Source: Saururus chinensis (taxonomy: Eukaryota; Streptophyta; Magnoliopsida; Piperales; Saururaceae). From it: a DNA stretch of 64,000 nucleotides. Positions 33,441 through 42,868 of the stretch are shown here, piece by piece; the stretch's first letter is position 1, and each line of letters begins with the position of its first letter. The stretch is taken from positions 29,327,057-29,391,056 of the forward strand of contig CP141148.1 in assembly GCA_035235625.1 (NCBI GenBank), in the 5' to 3' direction. The notes beneath the pieces are model-generated. The model was given only the letters and a program-made list of their open reading frames with translations. It was not told the DNA's origin and did not search any database. The translations under genes were made by a program, and so were the position numbers.

Positions 33441-35148
33441 TGATTCCGCCCAAGTGTGGCATTGTATGTTTCTGCCCAAGAGTGGCACTGGCATTATAAG
33501 ACCCATTATGGTGGGCAATTCTCTGGCACTATAAGACCCATTATGGTGGGCAACTGTATGACCCCTTATGTGTGGGTGTTTATGCTTGCACGCTCAGGTA
33601 AGTAGTATCATGGATCTACTCTTACCTGTTTGATCTAGTGCCCCATGAGCATTGGTGTGTCTTACCTTCGGAAAAGTCCATGGCGTCTAGTCACTCCCCA
33701 AAGGTTAAGGTGTTGCCCCAGTGACATTCTTTTCCATTTCGACGTTGTAGCTTATTAGTTGTAATAAGCTTCAGTGGTCGTTGATATGTGTACGATTATG
33801 AGTATGAGTACGACTGTATGAGTGTGAGTACGACTGTAAGAGTATGTGTATAAGCACAACTCTAAGAATATGTGTATGAGTACGACTATAAGAATATGTG
33901 TATGAGCAAGGTTGTAAGAGTATGAGTATGATTGTGAGAGTATGTTTCTAAGTAAGACAGTAAGTGTGATTTTGTGTAAGCTGTACGAGTAAGGTCGTAC
34001 GAGTATGATTGTACGAGTAAGGTCGTATAAGTATGTGTATGTTATACGAGTATGCATACGATGGTACGAGTAAGTTTGTAAGACCCTGAATAAGGGTGTT
34101 TGTGTAAGATTAATTTGATGGTATGCTTTTTGGCATGATGGTGCATTTGGTATGACTTTGGCATGATGGTGCATTTGGTATGTTTGTATGCGTATAAGCA
34201 TGATATGATATGCCTGTTGTTCATCTTTGCGTTGCTTGAACGTATGTATTTATGAACTTAGTGAGTTCACTATTTTGGATTCCCCTACTAGGTATTTCTC
34301 TACTGAGTATGAAAATACTCATTACCCTACTTTTTAGCCCCGTTGTACGGGAGGTTTTGCAGGTTGTGCGGAGAGCTCCTGGAGATGGATGCTCATTTCA
34401 ACGGTGGATTGATTCTCGTTAACTCAGGTATATGCTTGACTCATTGCGAGTTTATTTGTGCCACGATTCGATGTATTGGGTGAGACGAGACGTTAAGATA
34501 TTTATTCTAGACTTTCATTTGGATTAGTCTGTGGACTGTTATGGGATTTGCACTCATGGAGGCCTAAGAGAGATTTGTATTTAAAGTCTACGATCATAGC
34601 AATTTAGTCATACGTATGTTTTCGAGTAGCGCCTGATGATATTTGCTTTAGCTGTACGATGTTTGACCGTATGATGAAAATATTTAGATGGAAAATAGAT
34701 GTTTACTGTTTTAAATTATTAATTATTTTATCAGGTTTTGATTTCGTCATTTTTCCTCCGATTTACAGACATTATATTGCAAAAAATTTCTGTGAATTTT
34801 AAAGAAAATGTATGAAAAATCTCGGGCATTACAATAGCAATAATAAAATATGGATAGCTAATGAATCTTAATTAGCCAAAGACTGAGTGGTATACCATCT
34901 TATTTATTATGACAGCCTTTTATGGTGAATATCAATGCACAAATTTTTTGTATATATATCAAAGAGATAATTACTTTATGATCGGTTTGAGGTTCTAGAA
35001 GGCCATTCAACTATCTTACTGGTCACATTTGACCTCACAAAAAAATTCATCGCAAGCTTATAATAGTTCACTTGAATCAAGAATGACAAGATATAAAGCA
35101 AGGTCTCCTATTGGTAAATTAATTGGGTTGTTTTTATTAGGAAGAACC

Positions 35149-35844
35149 CAAAAAAATTTCTAAGCTCTACTTGAATCATAAGATATAAAGCAAACCAACA
35201 AATATACCTTAGCAAATTTCTCACCTGGAACTTGCAATTTCTTTTAATTTGCACTTTAACCTCAACCAAGGTCTCACCCTCATGAATGACAAGAATGGTT
35301 CTCCAAAATTCATAACTTGCTGTTGAAGTGAACTAACATTAAAGGTTAACATGAATCAAACGATCGTGAGGACCAAGGTTCTTTTCTTCCTCATGGATAT
35401 GAATATCATAAAGAGCTAGCTATTCCGAAGCACTTCAATACAGTGCATGCTACCAATCACACCAGACAATTTTTTAAGTAATTAAATAAATAATCAATTA
35501 TAACATTAGATTTGTAATATAATAATATCAAAAATATTACTTTCATCCATGGATAAAAGAAAATAAACAAGAACTAAAAAATATATGTCATAACAAATTT
35601 ATAACAAAGTCATTGCATATAATTAGTATCAGCTAATTAACAAAATTACCTCTTGTGCGCGTAGTGTCCAGTATTGATCATCGATATTTTCAATCTTTTC
35701 ATTAGGAGGAAATATATGCAAAAAATTACAAGCTCCATAGAAAAGTTAGATGTGAAATGAAATGCATTTAACCATATGCTTTGGGTGGATGGTTTCTGGT
35801 CTTATTATTAGATAAATATAAAAACAGAAATTAGCTCAACGAAT
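35149..35844. other. AT-rich non-coding stretch
   Basis: No gene recognised between the foldback element and the tRNA gene. Confidence 0.4.
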
Positions 35845-35916
35845 GGGCATTTGGTCTAGTGGTATGATTCTCGCTTAGGGTGCGAGAGGTCCCGAGTTCA
35901 ATTCTCGGAATGCCCC
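35845..35916 (+). tRNA. trnP-AGG: tRNA-Pro (anticodon AGG)
   Basis: This is a 72-nt intact cloverleaf: acceptor GGGCATT/AATGCCC with discriminator C, internal box A TGGTCTAGTGG, anticodon arm CTCGC/GCGAG with loop TTAGGGT (anticodon AGG), and T arm CCGAG/CTCGG around TTCAATT, which acts as box B. It closely follows the plant cytosolic tRNA-Pro pattern. The acceptor pair A-T at position 5 is compensated on both sides. A T-containing stretch (TTCTATTTT) follows, suited to Pol III termination. It reads proline codons CCU/CCC after A34 modification. Confidence 0.93.
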
Positions 35917-36209
35917 CTTCTATTTTAATTCGTACTATAAGAGGTCTAATCTTTTTTAAATACTGCCGTGCATTTGTGGGCCCTATATTCCCGGGCCCTC
36001 CCCGCCGGCCCAGGCCCATTCGGGAAACGCCGACTTAACTTCGTCCAACGGTCAGATGCGACACAGAAAACTATTTCAAATACAGGAAACCAAGAAAAGT
36101 AAGGCGGCCCAATCACGACTCACGATGCCGTTATCTTCCCCGCTAAGAATCGCTCTGTTCTTAGTTCATCATCTTCACATCGGTGATCGAAGAAGACTGA
36201 CCAGAAACA
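35917..36209. other. Upstream region of the B3 gene
   Basis: GC-richer than the flanking DNA, with no clear TATA box. It includes the space between the tRNA terminator and the B3 frame and may hold its promoter and 5' leader. Confidence 0.35.
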
Positions 36210-36611
36210 GTGCTGGCCGGCAAATTCGACGAGGAGCTTGTTAGGATGGACGCAGCAGGTCACAAACAGGTGCCCGAGGGAGTACCTAATGTTGCACTTG
36301 GGCCGTGTGACTGTCACCTGAAGCTGGGGCGGGGGCATCCGGTCCTCTGGCAGCTCAGCTGCGACGGCGGTGGAGACGGCTCACGGGCAGCGGTGCTCGT
36401 GAAGGACGTCGACACGGGGACGGAGCATTCGATCGGTTTTCGACGACGGCATGCCGCAGGGAAGAAGCATCTGTACATGAGCACGTCCGGGTGGTCGTCG
36501 GAGTTTGTGGCTCGGAGGGGGCTGCGAGAAGGCGACGAGGTCGGGTGGCGGTGGGACCCCGTCGGGCGGTGCCTCCTCTTTAAGGTGATCAAACGGGCCG
36601 GAGACGTCTAG
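36210..36611 (+). CDS. B3 DNA-binding domain protein, short, intronless
   Basis: An uninterrupted frame of 133 codons. The C-terminal half matches the plant-specific B3 fold as found in short B3 proteins: VLVKDVDTGTEHSIGFRRR, then HLYMSTSGWSSEFVARRGLR, then EGDEVGWRWDP and LLFKVIKR. B3 proteins are nuclear and bind DNA through a pseudo-barrel. The N-terminal part (VALGPCDCHLKLGRGHPVLW) could cover the first strands. The start is uncertain: 36210 gives the longest frame, and an ATG at 36246 (MDAAGHK) is an alternative. GC content is high compared with neighbours, and the gene stands alone beside tRNA-Pro. It may be an active small gene or a recent retro-duplicate. No poly(A) remnant beyond ordinary T-rich sequence was seen. 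Confidence 0.6.
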   Translation: MLAGKFDEELVRMDAAGHKQVPEGVPNVALGPCDCHLKLGRGHPVLWQLSCDGGGDGSRAAVLVKDVDTGTEHSIGFRRRHAAGKKHLYMSTSGWSSEFVARRGLREGDEVGWRWDPVGRCLLFKVIKRAGDV

Positions 36612-37430
36612 TGCTTCTGATTTCTATGCAGATGTTAAATAGGGTTTTGCTGCTACTGCACGTCTTATCCAATTCTCTTTTTTTTTTTCAATTGCATTCT
36701 TGAAAAGAAAGCTAAATCATCATTGTTGTGAGTTCAATACTTAGAAATGATTCCATTTTCTTATGTTTCTTTTTTCTGCACCTTTTTTTTATTCAAATTA
36801 GTTACCCGCATACTTTAACAAAATCAAATGTCTTTTTTGTAAAAGAAGTTGATGCTTGAATATTCTCAAGAAAATCCAGGAAACCATACAACTAGGGGCT
36901 ATGAATATTAATAGTTTTTGGAACATACGGCGAAAGTCGGTTTGGAAGATTGGGAGGTGTCTTGTCATGCGCAGCTGGTTGGCAGGTTCTTGCTATGATA
37001 AAAAAAAAAAATGCATGCGGCTGGTTTGTCCCAAATCCCCTGTTAATTTGGACATGGTTTAGAAGAGCATATATACTACACCAATAAGAAAATAAAAAAT
37101 GTTTTTTTGTGACCACTTACGGCTTACTACGAATGGATGTGTGCAGGGGAAAACATTAAAAACTGGCGAATACGGTTTTCAAGCACTTCGATGATGATGT
37201 GACAGCTTCCCATGACATGGTCATTGGGAAATATGACTGCTATATTCTTATTGGAATTTGGAGGTTTAGTTTCTTGGTTAATGTACATCTTAATGCGGCC
37301 TATGTTTGGCTCTCCTTGTGTATTGGATTGGATTTTTCAGGAGTTACCTTCTAAGTATGGCGTCAAGTGCTTTCTTTGTCTTGTGTGGACCTTCCCCAGG
37401 ACTGTCCATTTAGTGTTTTGCAAGAAGCGT
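36612..37430. other. Non-coding stretch after the B3 gene
   Basis: Begins with a T-rich 3' flank. Frames at 36856-37062 and 37212-37445 are weak and may be upstream parts of a LINE ORF1. Confidence 0.35.
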
Positions 37431-37439
37431 GGTGTTCAT

Positions 37440-37741
37440 GGATAGTGTTTTGGAGGGTGAGATAATCGAAGGGATGCGTGGAGGAGGATTGTTTGAAGGT
37501 TTTGGGAGATTTCCCATGGACAAACCACCAAATCGTAAGGCGGAAATCTACTATGCGGTCAATTTGGCGTCTTGGAGATGAACTGATCGAAGTTGAGGAG
37601 GCGGGTGATAATCTCCTGCATTTCAAATTTTCTTCGGAATGGGAGGTCCAAAGGGACTTGGCAAATTCCCCATGGTGGAGCGTGGAACTTCTTGGTGTTG
37701 CTCATGTAGGTGGGAGAGGGGGATGTCGGCCAAGAAGATAG
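37440..37741 (+). pseudogene. DUF4283-like fragment of a LINE ORF1
   Basis: A frame from about 37478 reads CLKVLGDFPWTNHQIVRRKS, then IWRLGDELIEVEEAGDNLLH and FKFSSEWEVQRDLANSPWW. The pattern of a hydrophobic N-L-x-x-F-x-F strand, charged S-E-x-x-x-x-x-x-L and a terminal S/G-P-W resembles the DUF4283 domain that starts the first ORF of plant LINEs. No zinc knuckle or RT follows, so this is a fragment. Weak alternative: unrelated small gene. Confidence 0.4.
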
Positions 37742-38560
37742 AATTTACGCATGAGTAATGTTACACTGAACACCAAGGTTTACATTGAAGTTATCGTGCA
37801 AACACCGTTGACTAGTTCAAAAGGTGGGGGAAAACACGTGTAGTTTTATGAGAAGGAATCAAAGGAAGAAATGCAAGATCATAAGCCTTGTATAAGAATA
37901 AGAGTTGATATCTATGCTTAGCAGTGGAGGTTTTTTGTAAAATCCCGACGGCGTTTTAGATGTTAATTATTATAATGTTTTTTATTAATTTGTCATTAAT
38001 TCTAAAATTTATATTTAGACAAAAATGCCCCAAATTATTGTCGACCTCTTCTTCCATTCTCATTTTACCGTCCTTATTTCCATCTTTGCTCATCTCACCT
38101 CCCCATTGCCGCTGTCAGATAATCTCTTCGTCACGGTTTTCATTACTGGATGCCTCCACCTTTTGATTATATCGCTCCACCTCTTCTCATCTCTGTCAAG
38201 ACCGCCCCGCTTACACCTTGCTCCCCCACTTTTTTGTCCATCTCCGTTCACCTCACCTTGTGCCGCTAGTCACTATCCCTCGCCTGCTCCGTCCCACCAC
38301 TCCCACCTCGCCCTAATTGCCACCAAAAATGGTTGTGCTCCTCCCCCTCAAGCGTTGTTGTTCCGCCACCAAGCCAGAAGCCCTAACTGGAACTGACATT
38401 AAGGATTTGAAGCTTGATAGCATGGAAGGCCTCCTCGAGGCCCAATTGGCTTCAGCTTTGTTGTGAATCCCTCCGCCAGCTCCGTCCACCTCAATATGGA
38501 GAGCCACGAAGATGTCCGACTCTAGCACCTCCAACAGGCTCTGCTGTAGCAACTATGTGG
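37742..38560. other. Low-complexity C/T-rich non-coding stretch
   Basis: The Pro/Ser/Leu-rich frames at 38025-38396 follow from CT-rich sequence and match nothing I know. Confidence 0.35.
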
Positions 38561-38564
38561 AGGA

Positions 38565-38704
38565 AGAAGACAATAAATATTTACTCACTTTATATTTATA
38601 CAAAGAGAGTAAATTTGAGGAGGAGGAAGAAGACAATAAATATTTACTCACTTTGTTATATACAAAGAGAGTAATTTACTTTCTTTGTATATATACAAAG
38701 AAAG
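38565..38704. repeat. ~66-bp duplication ending in a 26-bp perfect palindrome
   Basis: AAGAAGACAATAAATATTTA followed by CTCACTTT and a TATACAAAGAGAGTAA tail occurs twice. Immediately after, 38679-38704 is an exact 26-bp palindrome centred on TATATA, with arms CTTTCTTTG and CAAAGAAAG. Confidence 0.8.
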
Positions 38705-38719
38705 ATGATATTCATTGTC

Positions 38720-39200
38720 TTTGTTAGGATGTCTTGGCGGCACTTGTGATGGAGGCCGGAGGAGCCATCGTGGTCATCGAGGATGTGGGAGAGGAAGGAG
38801 TCAAAGCAGCAGTGAAGGTTTCATCTTTCTGGTAATGCCCTAGAGGTCGAGCCAGTTGAGGGTCAGGATGAAGTCGCCCACATTAAAGACGATGGCCAGG
38901 ACCATTAGCTCTACCACCATCTCCTTGAATTTGCCCGCCTCCTTCCCTACCCTTTCCTCAAACACCCTCCTCACCTTGCCGAGGGTATTGGTGGTGCAAA
39001 TGTTGAGTAGATCGCCAAAGGTTGATAACCTGGCTGGTGGTGGCACAATGGGAGAGGGACGCGACGAGGGTGGCGACCTCTTCCTCCCGGATGTGGTGGA
39101 AGTTGTTGAGGGCCTTGGCGGGGGGCGAGGCCAAACTGGGGGAGGTTGGGCCGATGGTGGCCAAGGAGGTAGCCCCTAAAGGTAAAGAGAAGATAGCTGA
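38720..39200 (-). pseudogene. Cytochrome P450 fragment, flavonoid 3'-hydroxylase (CYP75B)-like
   Basis: Minus-strand frames in succession match the middle of plant F3'H enzymes, which hydroxylate the flavonoid B-ring at the ER. They read KALNNFHHIREEEVATLVAS, then LSTFGDLLNICTTNTLGKVR (family NLxQLLNVCTTNALGRVM), then FKEMVVELMVLAIVFNVGDF with ILTLNWLDL, and after another frameshift HCCFDSFLSHILDDH. At least three frame changes and a stop after WLDL separate the blocks. The N-terminal membrane anchor, I-helix and heme-binding Cys loop are absent. The block KEMVVELMVLAGVFNIGDF is a hallmark of CYP75B, so the subfamily call is fairly good, though CYP75A or another CYP71-clan member is possible. 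Confidence 0.7.
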
Positions 39201-41560
39201 GGACGACCAGGAAGAGGGAGGAGATCCTTGGAAGAAAGAGAAAGGAAGAACTAAAGACCTAGAAGAAGGTGGAAGGAAGAAGAAGGGAAAACGTAATGAA
39301 GAAGGAAGAAGGGTGATTTTGTAAAAAAAAAAAGAATTCACGTGAACTTTAAATGAAATTCACAGGCTTTTCAGACCTAGCGTCAGATAAAGCTTGCTTG
39401 TAAGAGCAGACGACAATTTTCCCCCACAACTTACAAGTAGGGGTGACACTTTTCAGAGTTGGTCTTGGCCCATTGTAAATAGAGTTGAAGTGTAAAACCT
39501 TATAGGCTCGATGAACTGGCCCAAATGTGAAAAACAATCTTTTTTCTTTGGTACAGGGAATATTCCACATGGCTAGGAAGATAAATATTTGGTGAGAAAG
39601 TCATCTACTTAAGGGGTAAAGCTTCCAAGTTGTTTCCTTTATTATGATGGATCCAATATAATGGATAAAGGCCCATTGGTCGGACCCTAAGCAAAGACCA
39701 AAGTTTAATTAAAAAAAGCTTTTAAAATAAAAACATTGAAATATGTTTTAGAAGGACAAAGCCTATAAGCCCGTAACCCTTGCCCACCTAGTTTTAGAGC
39801 TAGACTAGACTTTTGGAAGTTAACTTAGAAATAGGCCCACACATGAAAGTTATGCTTTTAGGACTAGGGTTAGGGTGAGGGACCACCTCCAATCCAACTC
39901 GATGACAGCTTATTGGGGTAGTGGGTGTCATACCCACTTAAACCGGGAGAAAGACTGAATCCGGGTTTGAGAGAGTGACATGAGAAGGGAGGATATGAGT
40001 GGGACCCACATGAATCCATAGAGAATAGGACTTGACTGGACATGGATAGTTATAAAAGCGACGGATAAAAGAGGAGCTAAGTCATCTTTCTCACGACGAC
40101 ATAAAACAAAGAAGAAAAGTGAAGAAAAAGGCAGTCACAGCCAGCCTTGATCTTCTTCCCTCTCTTGGTCCATACAACCGCAATCCTCCATCTATTTTCT
40201 CTTGCTTCGGATAGAAGGAAGTTCACCAGTTTTCTTTTTCATTATTTGGAGCAACAATTGAGAGAATTGTTGCTCTCATTTTCTCTTTGATAAGTGGTGA
40301 TTAGCCTTATTAAAGCCAAATTATCCCAACGATTTGGCTAAAGAATAAAGGGGTTTCTCTTGGTTGGAAGAGAAGAGATTTATCAATTAAAGAGGTACTT
40401 TTAATTCCCCTTATTTATACTTGAAATAAAGAATAGGTTGTGCTTGCTTCTGGGTGATTGGCCACGTCCTTGGGGTTTAACCCTTAAAGGTCAGTAGTTC
40501 TTAATTCATACTTTAATTAATATTAATTTAATGTTATTTGAATTTGATCTACTACTTATATGTATGTTTGTTATAAATGCATGTAAATTTCTTAAGACGG
40601 ACATAAAGGTTAAATTTTTTGCACATCCACAAGAGGGGCTCACCACCAAGCTTCCGCTATTGCCTCCCAACAAAGCCTACTTAGTATGAAAAGGTTACTT
40701 CATTTGCCATTATTGTTGCATTATCGAACATGATTGGAGGGTTTATAAGACCAAAATGCAACATAAAAAATTGGGAATCAAGTGGAATTTGGACTATGCC
40801 AACTGGTATAGATTGAATGGAGCTAGGAGCGAAAGGAGTTTTCTAAGCAACCATTTCTCGACAATGGAGAACAATGGTGGAGTGGGGCCAACTCTTGGCT
40901 TGGAGGGAGAGGGGTTTAGGTTTATTAAGGCTGGTTGATGGAGAATTCAATCTTTGTCCAGGAGAAGCCAAAGGTTTGAAGATGTGCACCAAATATCACT
41001 TCTAGTTTGTTTAGCCATACAAAAATTATACTTATTAAATTACAAACCCCTCAGTGAATTAAGTTAATGAATTAATGTTTCAAAAAAATTAATATTTCAT
41101 TAACACACATCTATATATCATTAAACCTTAGCCATGAAAATTAAACCAATTGAACAATTAAGCAAAAGCACATCAAACACAACAATTTAACTTGAAAATT
41201 TGCAACTAGGGTATAAATTTACAGGACCTCTCTTGGCCACTTAGAGTATGCATTATAAAATAAAGTTTCTGGACACAAAAATCACCTTCTCAAGTACAAT
41301 CACAATTTAATGACTTTATTCCATGACTTATACTCTAACTTCACGTAGAACTAATCTCCATATAGCATCCTTTGTCTTTATTCTTCCACTAGTTCTTGAT
41401 CACTTAGGACATCCACCAAGGATAATGAACAAATCACTCTCTAGTGATTTAACTGAGAACTATGAAGAAAAAGTTCAACTTGGACATAAGGTTTTATGAA
41501 ACACTCATCTCACAAACTTCAAAACATCCAACAAATTTCTATGAAGTTTGTAAACTCAAG
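39201..41560. other. Non-coding stretch, no gene seen
   Basis: AT-rich with C/T tracts. TAGGGGTGACAC at 39436 resembles a hAT end, but no partner end was found. AGGGTTAGGG at 39863 is too short to call telomeric. Confidence 0.4.
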
Positions 41561-42868
41561 TAGGGGTGGAAATTGCTCATCTGATCACGGTTAAACACTT
41601 GCCGTGACCAATTAATATGACCATTTAGCATCATGACCGTGACCGTGACCAACTATCCGGTGAACAAGATCTATCCATTTTTTACCTTTTTTTTTCTTTC
41701 AAGAAAAAAAAAGAGAACAACAATTTATTAACGTGGGTAGGGGCTTGGTCAATCCTTTTCTAAAAAGGTACACACCCAATAACCCAAAGAGAGAACCATA
41801 ACCTAAATGAAGTAACGTTTCTAAATGAGGTTGAGATTGTTGCATCATCTATGCATCCCACTCCAACATTGAGATGAATAGGCTAAACTATTGGTTATGG
41901 ATTGAGGTTGCTGGAATTGGAGGAGCAATGGTGATACTAGCTTATGGTGTCTATGCTCCTTGTTTCATGGAGTGCAACTATTGTCACTACTTGATACATA
42001 TTAGACTGAAGACCAAGTAGGGAAACATCAAGCCTGGGTTGCATCCAAGGTGACACAGTCATGCCCTAAAAGTCAAAACCTTTATTTGATGAAGCAATGG
42101 CCAATGTGTGGTCCACCAATAGATCAAATGGCTAACAACAAATTGTGTATGAAGAGCAAAAAGCTTACAATGGGAGAAAAAGATGCCCAGAAGTTCCACT
42201 TTGAAGATTGATTGCAAAGAAAACAATCAGTACAAAGTTTACTGGATGATAATCATAGTGTCAAAATTTAGTTCATACATAAATATATTTAAGACACATT
42301 TCAGACAAAGATTTAGGGAAAAAAAGCTTAACGCCTTGGATTGACTACCGGGGCCAATTCAAGATCTTATACCACAATACTACGATTTGAAGAGTAAGAA
42401 CTATAAGAGAAGTGAAAAAATAGCACAATTGCACAACAAAATAGGAATATTATTTCGATCCAAGAGACAATATGGAAGTAAAAAGGAGATGATAGAAGCT
42501 TAGGCCTTTACCAATTTGGGTTCAAATTAGACCTTTAGTCCAACAATGGAGGAAGCGATGGGGCAGAGGTCAACGCCAAGAAGGGCCGGAGGGGAGAAAG
42601 GTCGGTGATTGCCATCTCTGTCTCCTCTAGGGCTAGGGCTCACTATAGCAATGAGATGCCGGTACGAAAGAGGGTGGAGAGGACTAGGGAGAAGAAGGGA
42701 CTAGGAGAGCTAAATTAGGGCAGATGGGAACAAGAGCAGGATCTTCAGTACTAATCGGTCACGCAATTAATCACTTATTTCAAGTGTATGAATTGAAATA
42801 ATCACTTATCTGCAGTCTAGGTTAGTGCAAGCATGGATGCAATCGACCAAAGACCATTTCCACCCCTA
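41561..42868. mobile_element. Non-autonomous hAT transposon, 1.3 kb
   Basis: The ends are TAGGGGTGGAAAT and its exact inverse ATTTCCACCCCTA, the classic hAT terminal repeat style. AACTCAAG stands directly outside both ends (41553-41560 and 42869-42876), a perfect 8-bp target duplication. Sub-terminal GACCGTGACCGTGACC repeats near the left end may be transposase-binding sites (inference). The interior has no hATC or BED-finger coding frame, so movement would depend on an autonomous relative. The intact duplication suggests a relatively recent insertion. Confidence 0.85.

Larger units (their letters stand above)
30449..34833 (-). mobile_element. Long LTR, probably solo, copy 2 (4.4 kb)
   Basis: It runs TGTAAGGTCC to CGGGCATTACA, is flanked by ATAAC and ATAGC (4 of 5 bases match), and interrupts the right arm of the foldback element. 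It aligns with copy 1 (5772-10600) at the first ~230 bp and again from about 31440 to the end. The middle (about 30680-31430) does not match the corresponding part of copy 1. It shares the same tandem arrays with fewer or shorter units. No retroviral domains. Orientation is given by the TGTAATGCCCGAGATTTTTC start on the minus strand. Confidence 0.8.
29661..35148. mobile_element. Foldback / long-inverted-repeat transposon, interrupted by an LTR
   Basis: The left arm runs 29661 to about 30075. Its right arm is split into about 30340-30448 and 34839-35148. Joined, the right arm is collinear with the left arm in reverse complement over some 400 bp. Examples are GGTTCTTCC at the tip, CAACCCAATTAATTTACCAA, GTGACCAGTAAGATAG, CGATCATAAA, ACCATAAAAGGC, CCATATTTTA and ATATAATTTTGTTGTAGACC. 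About 265 bp lie between the arms, so the native element was near 1.1 kb. The left flank is A12, and the right flank is C followed by seven A then T, so a target duplication cannot be resolved. Long-TIR MULE or foldback class is inferred. No coding capacity. Confidence 0.75.

Noticed and set aside
5772..34833. One giant LTR retrotransposon with 4.5-kb LTRs and a 20-kb interior
   Set aside because: Each LTR copy has its own flanking 5-bp duplication, copy 2 lies inside another transposon, and the interior has unrelated elements with no ordered gag-pol.
38025..38396. 123-codon Ser/Pro/Leu-rich frame as a membrane protein
   Set aside because: CT-rich low-complexity DNA produces this composition, and there is no start context or homology.
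39436..39460. TAGGGGTGACAC as the start of another hAT element
   Set aside because: No matching inverted end or 8-bp duplication was found downstream.
39855..39880. AGGGTTAGGG as interstitial telomeric repeat
   Set aside because: Fewer than two full TTTAGGG units, so expected by chance.
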